DNA from: Ceratotherium simum simum
Taxonomy: Eukaryota; Chordata; Mammalia; Perissodactyla; Rhinocerotidae
NCBI RefSeq assembly: GCF_000283155.1
Contig: NW_004454261.1
Coordinates: 1,179,606 to 1,243,605, forward strand
Reading direction: 5' to 3'
Length of the DNA stretch: 64,000 bases
Below the pieces are notes generated by a model. The model saw only the letters and a program-made list of their open reading frames with translations. It searched no databases and was not told the origin of the DNA. Below, piece by piece: positions 9,601-19,630 of the stretch. Position numbers and translations under genes: made by a program. Numbering within the stretch: position 1 is the stretch's first letter; each line of letters starts with the position of its first letter.

Positions 9601-10104
9601 ACAGGGGGAGGGGACAGGGCCGGGCAAAGGGGGGAGGCCGGCATGAGTAGAGGCTGTATTATTGAGGGAGAGGGGGCGGAGAGATGGGTCAAAGTCAGGG
9701 AGCCGGAGGGCGTGTGTCCCCCCCATCCCCTCCCCATCTCTCACCTCCCTCCCCCGCTGCACAGAGGCTTAAAGGGCCTGTGGCTCGTGGGCTGGCTGTC
9801 GGGGTCCTGGGTCCTGGGAGAGGGGACCCCAGAGGGAGAGCCGGCCACCCTCCCGCACCCCAGGGCTGTCTCTGCCGCCGCAGGTCCATCAGGCAGACGG
9901 GGAAACTGAGGTCTGCCTCTCTCGCCCCGGCCTTCGGCCCCCTGACCCTCCCACCCCTGCCGCTGCCCGCCCCCGTCCAGGGGCTCAGGGGGGCGGGAGT
10001 GACTGCGACGGTCGCGACGGTGGAAACTCAGGCAGGAAATGGGAGGGGGGTCCCCCGGGAGGGTGCAATGTGAGGGCACTTTAGTGACCCAGGGCTCGCC
10101 TGGC
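9601..10104. other. Unassigned GC-rich stretch
   Basis: Contains a very short antisense MIR core (GGGGAAACTGAGG, 9,899-9,911). The rest is GC-rich with clustered CpG near 10,000-10,020. No gene seen. Confidence 0.4.
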
Positions 10105-10222
10105 GCACACACACACATGTGCACGCACATGCACACACGTACACACAGACACACATGTACACACGCATACACATGCACACACGCGTGCGTGCACACACAC
10201 ATGAACACACACACACACACCT
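10105..10222. repeat. CA-rich dinucleotide repeat
   Basis: Interrupted (CA)n with ATG and CGTG interruptions; alternating purine-pyrimidine and so prone to Z-DNA. Confidence 0.9.
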
Positions 10223-10304
10223 GCCCAGACACCCCGGCTCCTGCCATCACGCCCCGTGTCCCCCGGCGCGCTGAGGGTGGCGGGCGTCGCCCCCCTGCTC
10301 CCGG

Positions 10305-10400
10305 GGACAATTGTGTCAGAGCCGCGGGCAGCTGGGTCGCCGCACATTTAGTTCATCTCGGGGCTATTACAGCGGGCAGGGAGGGGCGCATGACCTTGGC
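10305..10400. promoter_or_regulatory. Candidate conserved element, 10.3 kb
   Basis: GGACAATTGTGTCAGAGC and CATTTAGTTCATCTCGGGG form a short unique AT-containing block in GC-rich DNA. Weak case, from composition only. Confidence 0.25.
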
Positions 10401-10523
10401 CTCCCCTCCTCCCCCCCCGCCAGGGTGACAGGGACTGGGTGTCCCCAGGGGCGCCAGCACGGATGGCAGAGACACAGGCTGGGCGAGGCGGCGGACCAGA
10501 GGCCGGGGATTCCGGCCCAGGAT

Positions 10524-10562
10524 TCCCCTCCCCTCCCCCTCCCCTCCCCCTCCCCTCCTCGG
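10524..10562 (-). repeat. C-rich tract, G-quadruplex-prone
   Basis: Repeated CCCCTCCCC gives at least six G4 runs on the - strand with one-base loops, a textbook quadruplex-forming pattern. Confidence 0.7.
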
Positions 10563-10639
10563 ATCGGGATGGACGAAACCACCCGGGGTGGCGCAGGCTG
10601 TGCCCCCATCCTCCTGGGTGCCCGGCAGAGACGGCCGAT

Positions 10640-10860
10640 GCCCAACAACGATAAATGACAATCACCAGCCCTTGGAGTCGCCCGACTCTGCGTCCTGGGC
10701 AACATCCGGTTACATACAGACGGACAGGTCCCCCTGCGGGCCGGTGGGACGTGGGTGAAGGTTCTGATCATCCCAACAGCCCCCGGGAGGTGGGGACCGG
10801 GGCGATCGGCACGTCTTTGATGGATGGGGACACCGAGGCACGGAGCTCGAGGTGGCACGC
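10640..10860 (-). mobile_element. Possible decayed MIR
   Basis: GGATGGGGACACCGAGGCAC (10,820) resembles the antisense MIR core with substitutions. Upstream text fits the order of MIR blocks loosely. Confidence 0.4.
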
Positions 10861-11269
10861 TTCTGTCCTCTCTGCCCTCTGTCCCCCTCCAAATCCCTGT
10901 CCTGGCCGCCGTCGGGGTTTTGTTCTCCCCTCCCCGGCTGGGACCCTTGACTCCTAGTCTGTCCCCGTCAACTTGCCAGAGTGACAGAGCTTGAAATAGC
11001 CTCGGGCATCAGTGGCTCTCTCCGTGGGAGGGGCAGACCCGAGCTCCGGGGCTCAGCGTTGGGCAACTTGCTCCCGTCCGTGCCTCGATGTCCCCATTTG
11101 TACCCTGGGGGAGCGAAGCCCCTCGCCCTCTGCCTTCCGGTCCAGCAAGGGGGGTGGCAGGAGCCAGGCCCCACCTGCTGGAGAGGCCACCATGCACGAG
11201 GCCTTCCTTGGGGGCTCAGCGGCCCCCTCCACGCTCCAGTTTCCATGTCTGCACAGGTCAGAGCTCAGA
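10861..11269. other. Unassigned GC-rich stretch
   Basis: No repeat or gene recognised. Several open frames of 60-145 codons overlap on both strands, as expected for this base composition. Confidence 0.35.
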
Positions 11270-11480
11270 TTCCAGAGCCGGCCGCCTGGCTTCAAGCTCT
11301 GGCTCGACCCCTTGGATGCTGTGTGACTTTAGGCAGCCCACTCACCCTCTCTGGCCCCAGGAGCAAAATGCAATGTGCCAAGTGCCCCCTGGAGTCAATG
11401 AATAAAATTAACGCGTGAGAAGCTTCGAGCAATGCCTGGCATCCAGCAGGCGCTCGATGAGACGCTGAAATCACTGGGGC
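11270..11480 (+). mobile_element. MIR SINE, near full length
   Basis: CTGGCTTCAAGCTCTGGCTC (11,286), GCTGTGTGACTTTAGGCAGC (11,319) and GCCTGGCATCCAGCAGGCGC (11,435) occur in MIR order. Confidence 0.75.
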
Positions 11481-11499
11481 CAGGAGCTGGGCTTCTGGG

Positions 11500-11622
11500 G
11501 CCCATTTTAAAGATGGGAAAGTCAGGCTCCAAAAACAGTCTGGACAAGCCTGAGGTCGCGTCCTGCGCAGCTGGCAGAGCAGGGATTCGAAGCCGGGGCC
11601 CAGCCTCCAGCATCTGTGCGAC
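11500..11622 (-). mobile_element. MIR SINE fragment
   Basis: CCCATTTTAAAGATGGGAAA (11,501) to AGAGCAGGGATTCGAAGCCG (11,576). It lies head-to-head with the MIR on its left. Confidence 0.75.
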
Positions 11623-11839
11623 CCCGCTCATCCTCTGAGGCCCAGAGACGGGCAGAGGCGCCCCGGTGTCACACAGCGCGGGGCGGGAGCCACACGCAGG
11701 GCCCCTCCCCGGTGGTGGTGGCATCCTGGCCCCAGGCTGTGGGGCGGGTGGCGCAGGCCGGGCCTGGGGACTGGGGACGGAGCTCCCCCGGTGGCACTGT
11801 GCGTTTCCATGGCAGCCTGGCAGGAGCCGGCCGGAGCGA

Positions 11840-11920
11840 TTAGGCGTCCCGAGGAGCGGCGGCTAAAAATAGGCCGTGCTGCACCGGGCTCATTAGCTGC
11901 CGGGCTTCTGGCCGCCAGGT
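11840..11920. promoter_or_regulatory. Candidate element with a MEF2 site
   Basis: CTAAAAATAG at 11,863-11,872 is a perfect match to the MEF2 consensus YTAWWWWTAR, within unique sequence that also has CATTAGCTGCC downstream. Function is inferred from motif quality. Confidence 0.4.
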
Positions 11921-12054
11921 ACCCCCTCCCCGCTCTCCTTCCTTCCCGCCAGGCTGCAGGGGGAGGTGGCCCTGGGGGGCAGCCCGGTCCTGGGCCCTGG
12001 ACCTCCTCCCGGGACCTTCCTCAAAGGCGGTCTGCTCTCTCTCCTCCCCTGCTC

Positions 12055-12440
12055 TGAATCCGTCCTTGGCTCCCCAGTGCCCTTGGCCTCAAGCTTCTGC
12101 ATTTCACCCCATTTCCCCCCTGAGTCCATCTCCCCCTGCTCTGGACGATTCTCGGGGCTCAAACTCACCCTAACCCCTGTGCGCCTGCTGTCCCCTCTGT
12201 GCGGATGACACTGCCTTCTCCTCACTTTTCACGTCTCGGCTGACCCGTCGCCTCCTCCGGGAAGCCTGAGGCCCAGCCGGGCTCAGGGGCCTCTTCTGGG
12301 CCCCCCTCGTGGGTCGCTGCTCTGACACTGGCCTGTGATCTCTGAGAGGGAGAGGGTGGGTGTGCTCTTGTCCTGGCGTCTGGGATGGGATCTGGCATCT
12401 AGCGGTTGCTCAGTAAATGTGGGAAGAATGAAAGAATGAG
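12055..12440 (+). mobile_element. L2 LINE 3' end
   Basis: GCCTCCTCCGGGAAGCC (near 12,250) to the tail CTCAGTAAATGTGGGAAGAA (12,409). Confidence 0.65.
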
Positions 12441-12574
12441 ATTAAAGCTCCCATGGAGGTTTTTCCGGGGGACTCGTGGGGGGCACTCAGACTAAGGCTC
12501 CCACTGTGTTGTCTCCGGGCCAGAAGGTCAGCGGTCCATCCTCTCTCCGCCAGCTTCACTCTCCTGCTGTTTTT

Positions 12575-12650
12575 GGAGGGGACGGCCTGGCTGTGTGACC
12601 CAGCCAGCTCACTCACCCTCTCTGGTCCCCTTTCCCCTTACAGGATTGCC
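12575..12650 (+). mobile_element. MIR SINE fragment
   Basis: GGCTGTGTGACCCAGCCAGC (12,588) followed by CCTCTCTGGTCCCC. Confidence 0.6.
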
Positions 12651-13040
12651 ACGGAGGTTGAAAGGACCCAGCTCGGCTGTGGTGGGGCTGCCAAAATTCA
12701 GAAGGGAGAGAGAGGGAGATAGAAAGGTGAGGAGGACGGACGTCCGTGAAAATATCTTGGAATAAAGTTAAGTCCGTTGGAGAGCCGGTGGGCAGCCTCT
12801 GATGGGCGGGATTTCCCACAGAGCCGAGAAGGACACTTTCTGGGCCCGCCACAAGGTGGCGCATTTGGCACGGCACAGCTTGGTTGTGGGAAGAGGCGGG
12901 GTGGCCGGGAGCAGAGTCAGAGGGAAACTGGGAGGGGCAGGGGGAGGACGGGCAGTTTGCAGCAGAGGGGGTGTTAGCAGGGGGGAGAGGAAGTCCCGGG
13001 GCTGCGACAGTGCTCGAAACTTGATTATTTGAGATTCATG
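12651..13040. other. Unassigned stretch with CTCF-like motif
   Basis: Contains the 12-bp palindrome ACGGACGTCCGT near 12,737 and CCACAAGGTGGCGC at 12,849-12,862, one mismatch from the CTCF core. Purine-rich from 12,900 to 13,010. No gene recognised. Confidence 0.4.
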
Positions 13041-13044
13041 TTGC

Positions 13045-13470
13045 CATGGAACCAAGACCGTGTAACCATAAGACCTTGGCTTATATGGAGAAGCTCATGG
13101 TTCCCTGTCCTCACGGTCTGGACATTGTCCCAGGCTGCACCAGGAACCCAGGCTCCTTTTCTCTTGCTGCTCTGCCCATAATGGCTGCTCCAGCCCCTGC
13201 CATCACATCCACCTTCCAGATGAGGGTGGAGAGAGGAGGGGAGAAAGGGTAGAGGACGGCCCGTGCTGATCTTCTGAGGTCGCAACCTGAAAGTTACGCG
13301 CGCCATTTATGCTCACATCCTATTGTCCACCAGGTAGGCAAATGGTCATATTGACGGGCAAGGGGGGCTGGGAAGGGTAGTCTTGAGCTGGGCAGGTTCT
13401 ATTTCTAAAGGAGAAGATGGAGAGTGAATATTGAGGACCAGCCCTCAGCCTCTGCCACCCAGTGGGCAGA
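13045..13470. mobile_element. Ancient LTR-like repeat, unassigned
   Basis: Sequence around CCATAATGGCTGCTCCAGCC (13,178) and TGAGGTCGCAACCTGAAAGT (13,275) has the layout of an old interspersed repeat seen widely in mammals. Family and strand were not settled. It ends against the following L2. Confidence 0.4.
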
Positions 13471-13474
13471 GAAG

Positions 13475-14046
13475 GAGTGGACATTTGTCACTGTTTCGGC
13501 GACCCTAGCAGGAAAATGCCCCTTCTCCTTGCCCCCTGGACGAGGAGATTTGCACGACCTGCCCTGTCCCCTCGCTGCCCTCCCCTCCTCCCTCTCCCCC
13601 TCGCTCCCCCTGCTCCAGCCACACAGCCTCGTCGCTGTTCCTCCAACATGCCAGGCACGGTGCTGCCCCAGGACCTTTGCACATGCTGTTCTCTTTGCCT
13701 GAACTGCTCTTTCCCCAGATCTCTCCATGGCTCCCTCCCTCTACTCTGCTTAGATGTCACCTTCTCAGTGAGGCCTTCCCTGAACATCCGTTTAAAATTG
13801 CAACCTGCCCTTCTTCCCCAATTCTTGCGCCCCCCCCTCAATTTTTCCCAACACTTAGCCCTCTCTAAAACCCTACAGATTTTGCTGATTTATTTGCTCA
13901 TCGTCTGTCCCCCACTAGGCTGCAAGCTTGACCAGGGCAGACATTTCTGCCTGTCTTGCTCACAGCCGCCTCCCCACGGCCTGGAACAGCGCCTGGCACT
14001 CCGTAGGGGCTCAGGAAATACTTAGCGTGACTACATTGAATAAATG
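13475..14046 (+). mobile_element. L2 LINE 3' end, long copy
   Basis: Blocks in order: CTCCAGCCACACAGC (13,612), ACCTTTGCACATGCTGTTCT (13,673), ATGTCACCTTCTCAGTGAGG (13,753), tail near 14,010-14,045. The upstream part belongs to the similar L2 set that includes 1,638-1,700. Confidence 0.85.
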
Positions 14047-14074
14047 AAGCAGGCACAAGGATGCCCCCTTTCAG

Positions 14075-14150
14075 AGGGACTGAAACTGAGGTCCCCAGGG
14101 GAAAGGTGACTCCCCCAAGGTCACATGCCAGCGGGTGGCAAAATACGGTT
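14075..14150 (-). mobile_element. MIR SINE fragment
   Basis: GACTGAAACTGAGGTCCCCA (14,079) then CCCAAGGTCACATGCCAGC (14,115). Confidence 0.75.
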
Positions 14151-14329
14151 GTGTGACCTGTCGAGATTTTTCAGTTCCTCCCTGCCGCTGACCGTCTCTC
14201 TCCGCCTTTCTCTTCCACCCCGGGAGTTGCACATACATTTCGGCTCCGCTTACGTTCCCTGGCACGCATTTCTGTTGCTTGCAGCCAAGAGCCCAGGATG
14301 GCCGCAGGGGCTCCTACATCTCGCCGGGC

Positions 14330-14480
14330 ACGGTGCCCGGTCCCTGAGCCGCTGTGTCGCATTCAATCGCCACCCGTTTGCAAATTTAAAATCGCACATA
14401 AAGCGCTCTGGGCTCGGATGTCAGAGGCGTGGAAGGATCGAGGCACAGGAACGGTTCTGGTCACACAGCAAGAGGCGACA
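14330..14480 (-). mobile_element. Probable MIR fragment
   Basis: CAATCGCCACCCGTTTGC (14,363) and GGTCACACAGCAAGAGGC (14,459) flank a degraded core. Confidence 0.5.
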
Positions 14481-14559
14481 GAGGGGGCCTCCCACCCTCC
14501 CAACTTCCTCGCCGCTGTCGGATGGGGCTCGCCGTCCCCCAGGACACTGCAAAGCTGAG

Positions 14560-14690
14560 GGTCTTGGGTTCGAGTCCTGCCTTGTGTGGTCTCGAGCGTC
14601 TTCCTCGCCCTCCTTGGACCTCGATTTTCCCATCTGAGAAATGGGATCCTAAAAGCCGTCCTGGGCGTGTTGCACAGAATGTCCCACTGT
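14560..14690 (+). mobile_element. MIR SINE fragment
   Basis: CTTGGGTTCGAGTCCTGCCT (14,563), the tRNA-like head, then CGATTTTCCCATCTGAGAAA. Confidence 0.7.
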
Positions 14691-14844
14691 GCCCGGAGGC
14701 TGGCATCCAGAGGGTGTCCCCACGAGGCGGGAAGGCGGGGACCTTGGCTGGCTCCCCGGGAGCTGCAGACAGCACCCCCCCGCAGCCCCCTCCACCTCTC
14801 CGGCCTCCTCCACATTCCCCCGGCCGCCCCGTCCTGGGTTTCCG

Positions 14845-15130
14845 TTGAGCTTCCTAATCTCCCGAAAGTTTAATTGTTGTTGTATTCATCCGTGACCTTT
14901 CTCTCTCATCTGGAGATGTATTATTGCTAATCTACAAATTTCAAGAACCAGATTTATTTGCAAAACCAATTACCTGCCTATGCAAATGACCTCTCCCGGC
15001 GCCCGCCTCCCCGGCCAGCTGGCTGGTGGGGGGATAGGGGGAGCTGCTTCTCGAACGCTCGGAGGCGAAGTTATCTATAATTCCTCCTCGCGGCCCTGGA
15101 GTTAATTAGAATTTCAGTCATCAGGGGAGG
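14845..15130. promoter_or_regulatory. Candidate conserved element, 14.9 kb
   Basis: One of the clearest AT-rich, non-repeat islands. It holds the POU octamer ATGCAAAT (14,980-14,987), CAATTA next to it, TTATCT (15,071), TTAATTA (15,102-15,108) and several ATT-rich cores, with a GC-rich centre near 15,000-15,060. The motif mix fits a homeodomain/POU-bound developmental enhancer. Neither conservation nor activity was tested. Confidence 0.45.
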
Positions 15131-15234
15131 CTCTGACCCCACAGCTCTCAGGGCTGACCTCCTAAAGGGGCCTCTTGAAGTGGCTGGAGGCTCTGTGCCT
15201 TCCCACCTGGCCCTTCTGATGGGAAGGATGTCCG

Positions 15235-15400
15235 ATTCTTGTCCGTTCGTTCATTCGTTCAAAATCACACATAGACGCTGTTCTAGGCTCTTTATGAAGC
15301 CGACAGCCGGAGAGAGAAAACCGGCAAGATAAATGTGACAATGCATAGCGTGTCACGTGTGTGCATTGCAGCAGAGGAGGAGCCAGCAGGGAAGGAGGAT
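15235..15400 (-). mobile_element. L2 3' tail
   Basis: CGTTCATTCGTTCAAAATCA (15,246) followed by GCTGTTCTAGGCTC is the antisense L2 tail. Confidence 0.65.
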
Positions 15401-15474
15401 GGGGAGTACCAGGAGCCCGTATCCCCCTCCCTCGGTTTGCTCCGGCCCCAAAAAGGAGCTGATTCTTAAAATGC

Positions 15475-15838
15475 CCAAGGTGGCCCTGCCTCAGGGCCTT
15501 TGCACTTGCTGTTCCCACTGCCCGGAATGCTTTTCCCAAAACTCTCGGCTGGACTAACGCTTCCTCCTATGTGTCACCTCCTCAGGGAAGCCTTCCCTGA
15601 TTACCCCAGCTCACAGGCATCTCCCCCAGACACTTTCTGTCCCCTTCTCCTACTTTATAATTCTTACTGCTTCCTGAAATAAGATTAGGCGGTTGTGTGT
15701 TATTCTGTCTCACTGTAGTATCAGCTCCTTGAGGACAGAGGAACTGTGTCTGTTTGGTTCACAGCTGTATCCTAAGCATTCAGAACAGCATCTGGGCAGC
15801 CGATAAATATTTGTTGAATGAATGAATGAATGAATGAT
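15475..15838 (+). mobile_element. L2 LINE 3' end, well preserved
   Basis: CTCAGGGCCTTTGCACTTGC (15,490) to TTGTTGAATGAATGAATGAA (15,811), which includes the terminal TGAA repeats used in L2 priming. Confidence 0.9.
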
Positions 15839-16374
15839 GCATGGGCCAGGCCCTGCTAGTCACGGTGTAGAGGATGCAATCACTTCTTGCTGCGGTCATC
15901 TTGGCCTCAGAGCTTCCCCACGGCCTCATGGAGTGGCTGAAATGTCCCCATGTCACAGCTGGGAACACGGAGGCTGCTGGATTAGGTATGTGGCTTGGCC
16001 GGCGAGAGCTGGCAGGGCTGGGCTCAGAAGCGAGCTGCTGAAGGGGTCTCCCTCGGTGGTCCTCAGGGCCTCTGCAGCTGTCCGACATGTGGAAGGGACA
16101 GAGAGGGCCTGGGCTGGGAGGCAGGGCCCCGCTGATCCCTGGACCTTAAGACCTCCATCCGGGCAAGGGAAGTGATGGTTGGCCATGCCCGGGTCTCCCT
16201 TCCTCCTCTCTGGCCGCAACTTCTCGTCTCCTTTGCCTTCTTCTCGCCCCCCTGTTGCTGATTCCTCCCCATCTCCCCTGGACACCCCCCAACAGCACCC
16301 AGTCTGGGGTCAGTAACTTCCCCTCTAACCCACTCCTCATCCGGGGCCCCCGCTTCCTATCCAGGGTCAGCTTC
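15839..16374. other. Unassigned stretch
   Basis: GTCCCCATGTCACAGCTGGGAACACGG-type text near 15,945 may be a decayed antisense MIR. The remainder is unique and GC-moderate, with no gene recognised. Confidence 0.35.
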
Positions 16375-16722
16375 GTGTGCCCTGCCCTTGAGCCAGACGC
16401 CGGACATCTGCCTCTCCTTTGTATATGCTGTTCCCTCTGCCTGTCACACTATTTCCCCTTGTAGCTTGTCCATGGTCTCCCAACCAAATTAGCCCCCTCC
16501 CCCCATCATACATCCCAGAGCAGAATGAGTGTGTCTTAAGGGCTGTCGTAATTTCAGTGACAGAGTAGTTTGTTCCGTTGTTTAGCATTGATCTTCCCAA
16601 CTAGACTAAGCTCCAAATGAACAGGGGCCTCGGCTGTCATTTTTGTCCCGGTGTCTCCAGCACCCAGCACAGAAATGGGTGCTCAGCAGGAGTTTAATAG
16701 GTGTTTATCGAGTGATGGGCCA
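16375..16722 (+). mobile_element. L2 LINE 3' end
   Basis: TATATGCTGTTCCCTCTGCC (16,423) to the tail near 16,700. The tail runs straight into the GGAT microsatellite, so the microsatellite probably grew from the L2 terminal repeat. Confidence 0.75.
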
Positions 16723-16724
16723 GT

Positions 16725-17275
16725 GGGTGGGTGGGTGGATGGATGGATGGATGGACGGACGGACGGATGGATGGGTGAATGGATGGATGGATGGGTGGAT
16801 GGATGGGTGGATGGATGGATGGATGGATGGATGGATGGATGGATGGACGGATAGATGGGTGAATGGATGGATGGATGGGTGAATGGATGGATGGATGGGT
16901 GGATGGGTGGATGGATGATGGATGGATGGATGGATGGGTGGATGGATGATGGATGGATGGATGGGTGGATGGGTGGATGGGTGGATGGATGAATGGATGG
17001 ATGAATGGGTGGATGGATGGATGGATGGATGGACGGATGGATGGGTGGATGGATGATGGGTGGATGGATGGGTGGATGGGTGGATAGATGGATGGATGGA
17101 TGGATGGATGGATGGGTGGATGGATGAATGGGTGGGTGAGTAATGTGGGGTAGGAAGATGGGAAGATGGGTGGATGGGTGGGTGGGGATGTGGGGTGGGT
17201 GTGGCTGGAGGGTTGGATGGGTAGATGGGTAGGTGGGTGGACGGGTAGGGGGTGAGGGACTGTGTGGATGGACGA
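16725..17275. repeat. Long GGAT/GGTG tetranucleotide microsatellite
   Basis: About 550 bp of (GGAT)n with GGTG, GGAC and GAAT variants in higher-order blocks. The open frames through it encode short-period Met/Trp/Asp/Gly or His/Pro/Ser repeats and are not genes. Confidence 0.95.
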
Positions 17276-17609
17276 ATGACAGGTAACGACCCTCGCCTCA
17301 ATGAGCTGGGCCCCCCTTGGCAGTGGACCCTAGAGAAGACCCCCACCCCGGCCCTGCCAAGTGCCTCTGGGGATTCCGCAGACTCTGTGTGCTGGAGGCA
17401 CAGACGCAGGCTTCCAGCTCTTTCTGTAGGGCTCAGATCGTCTCAGGCAGAGCCGGGGGCTCCAGGTCGCTGGTGAGACTTCACGGCCCCGCGCCCCCCT
17501 TGCCCGCACTCTCGCTGCCCGTCGCTGAGCGCATCCCCCTGACGAGGGCCCCGCTGTTAGCTGAGCGCCCGCCCCCCAGCCCTCTCCCTTTCGCCCCCTC
17601 GCTTGATTC
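17276..17609. other. Unassigned GC-rich stretch
   Basis: GC-rich DNA between the microsatellite and the next AT-rich island; no repeat or gene recognised. Confidence 0.35.
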
Positions 17610-17690
17610 CATCCCGGCCGCCTGCCGATTCAATTATTCTGCTGCCAGCGTGGCCGGCAATTTTCTTTGGGGGCTGAGAAGCTGCGGGTC
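17610..17690. promoter_or_regulatory. Small candidate element, 17.6 kb
   Basis: GATTCAATTATTCTGCTGCC (17,626) and GGCAATTTTCTTTGGGGG (17,655) make a short AT-rich unique block with a CAATTA core. Confidence 0.3.
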
Positions 17691-17879
17691 TGTGTGACTT
17701 TGAACAGCACGGAGACCCAGAGACAAAAAGAGAAGAGGGGAGAGAGACAGAGAGAGAGTCAGTCTGGGTGAACCTCACCCCTACAGTCTTAGAGAGGCTT
17801 TCAAAGTGTTCAAAACAGTGACCACCCTGCAAAGATTCCATAATTTCCCCTCGTGACCTCATTTTGTCCCCCATCCCTC

Positions 17880-17948
17880 AACACACAGACACACACACAC
17901 AGACACACACACACACACAGACACACACAGACACACACACACACACAG
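17880..17948. repeat. (CA)n microsatellite
   Basis: ACACACAGACACAC units, about 69 bp. Confidence 0.95.
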
Positions 17949-18129
17949 AGTTCAGGGCACAAAACTCAGCCTAGATTTTTCTGAGGACCTTGCCAATGAC
18001 CAGAATAGCTCAGAGACGAGATGGGAGAGGTTGGGAGGTAGTGAGCTCCCCATCCAGAGAGGAATCCAAGCAGAGGCTGTGGACTAGAAGTTCCTTTCGG
18101 ATCCCGGATGTGTTCAAGGTGCCCATTTA

Positions 18130-18345
18130 TTCTGCGTTGGGTCCTTTACTGTGTTCTGAGAACTTGGTGAGAGCCAGAAGCAGGGATGGAGGGAGCCAGA
18201 GGGAGAGAGGGAGGAGGGAGGGCGGGGAGGGCACGGGGCAGGTCGGGCAGGGCCTGGGGGGCCGCGGGGAGGACGTGGGCTTCTCCCCCGAGGGAGGGGG
18301 AGCCCTGGAGGGCTGTGGGCAGAGGAGGGGGCCTGACTCAGGCTT
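18130..18345 (-). mobile_element. L2-derived copy
   Basis: GGGAGAGAGGGAGGAGGGAG near 18,203 and the GGAGCCCTGGAGGGCTGTGG block (18,299) match the similar L2 set, but this copy lacks the CTCF-like core after CCTGACTCAGG. Confidence 0.65.
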
Positions 18346-18374
18346 ACCATGAGTGGCTGTGGGGGCGTATCTTG

Positions 18375-18432
18375 TCCCCCTTTGGCTGTGTGACCTTGGG
18401 CAGGCTCCCCTGTCCTCTGGCTCCTGAGCCCC
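18375..18432 (+). mobile_element. MIR SINE fragment
   Basis: GGCTGTGTGACCTTGGGCAG at 18,383-18,402. Confidence 0.7.
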
Positions 18433-18524
18433 TCTCTCCGCACAAAGGGGACGGGCAGGGCCATCTCTGCGCACCCCCCCAGCCCCACCCTCTGGCCCCA
18501 CCGTCGGAGCATCGTCAGGAATCC

Positions 18525-18645
18525 CTGATGACTCCAGCGCCCTGTTTCACTGTGATTATCTGTAAGAGCTTTGCAGACAATAATGAAATCACCGAATCTG
18601 TGATCGGAGACTTAACAGGCACGTCTCCCCGGGGAGGAATTCCCG
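18525..18645. promoter_or_regulatory. Candidate conserved element, 18.5 kb
   Basis: CACTGTGATTATCTGTAAGA (18,548) and GACAATAATGAAATCACCGA (18,576) form an AT-rich unique island with GATTA/TTATC-type sites. Confidence 0.35.
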
Positions 18646-18789
18646 AGGCTTCGACAAGGAGAGAAGATGCTTCCTTCCCATTCAGCCTCCGCCCACCAGG
18701 AGCTTAAGCAAAATCAGCCGCTCCCTGGAGAGGGAAGGTGGGGGACCGTCGTATTCATTCAGGCCCCGTCCCCGTCGGAGGTCCGAGTC

Positions 18790-18880
18790 TTAAGTTCTGG
18801 CCCCGCACCCTCCTTGCTGCGTGACTCTGGGCCAACTCCTTGCTCTCTCTGGATCTCGGTTTCTCCAAACTGGCTCCTGA
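18790..18880 (+). mobile_element. MIR SINE fragment
   Basis: TTGCTGCGTGACTCTGGGCC (18,814) then TCTCTGGATCTCGGTTTCTC. Confidence 0.7.
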
Positions 18881-18984
18881 CGTGGCTTCCAAGCCTTCTT
18901 ACTGTGAGGGGCTTCGATGTGGGCAGCACGAGGTGGGATCCCCCCCTGAGAGGCAGAATCTTTCCTTCTGCCCCCCACCCCCAC

Positions 18985-19230
18985 CCCTGCTTTTAAATTG
19001 TGATCAAACATACAGAACATCAAATTTACCATCAGAACGATTTTCAGTGCCCAGCTCAGTGGCGTTACGTACATTCCCAGCGCTGTGCGGCCGTCCCCAC
19101 CACCCACCCCAGACCTGTTCTTCATCCCAGACAGAAACTCTGTATCCATTACTCTTGTGTTTTGATCTCCTCAGAGTATCTTGGCCGTCTTCCACGAGAT
19201 TCCTGATTCTTTTACACAGTTGCATAGGAC
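18985..19230 (-). mobile_element. L1 LINE 3' end
   Basis: TTGTGATCAAACATACAGAA (18,998), AATTTACCATCAG (19,023) and ACAGAAACTCTGTATCCATT (19,131) match antisense L1/HAL1 3' sequence. Confidence 0.65.
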
Positions 19231-19549
19231 TCCTTGAGCGTCATTGTAAGTTTTCTCATCATCCTCCTAATTTTTCTAATCATTCCATCATTTAGTGCCC
19301 CATCCGGTTTTTCTAAGCTTTCTACACAGGTCCGACTCTAGACTTTTCGCTCTTCATCGCTGAACTGTTCGGCTAAGAAGCCTTGCTTTCTGGGGGTGAT
19401 GTGAAATGATTGAGCCGCGGGTACGGCCAGCGAGAACGGATGTTCTGGGGCAGGTCCTGTTTTAGTGGCTAGAACTTGGAGAGTTCCGGGGGCTCGGGGA
19501 TGGGCCAGGGAAGTGGGCAGGTGACATTATCTCTCTGCCAATTATTCCC
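19231..19549. other. Unassigned stretch
   Basis: AT-richer DNA following the L1 fragment, perhaps more decayed L1. No gene recognised. Confidence 0.3.
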
Positions 19550-19630
19550 GGATGGTGACAAGCCCAAGGTCACAGCCAAGTCCGGGACACAGGTCGTCTT
19601 GCTTTGTCTGCCAGCACTGAGGCTTCCTGA
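19550..19630 (-). mobile_element. Probable MIR fragment
   Basis: AAGCCCAAGGTCACAGCCAA at 19,560-19,579. Confidence 0.5.

Noticed and set aside
10028..10347. Val/Cys/His-rich frames resembling a metal-binding peptide
   Set aside because: They are the (CA)n repeat read in different frames.
16725..17275. CRISPR-like regular repeats
   Set aside because: Tetranucleotide microsatellite without spacers, in a mammalian genome.
16705..17346. 213-codon - strand frame encoding short His/Pro/Ser repeats
   Set aside because: Translation of the GGAT microsatellite; no start context, domain or flanking exons.
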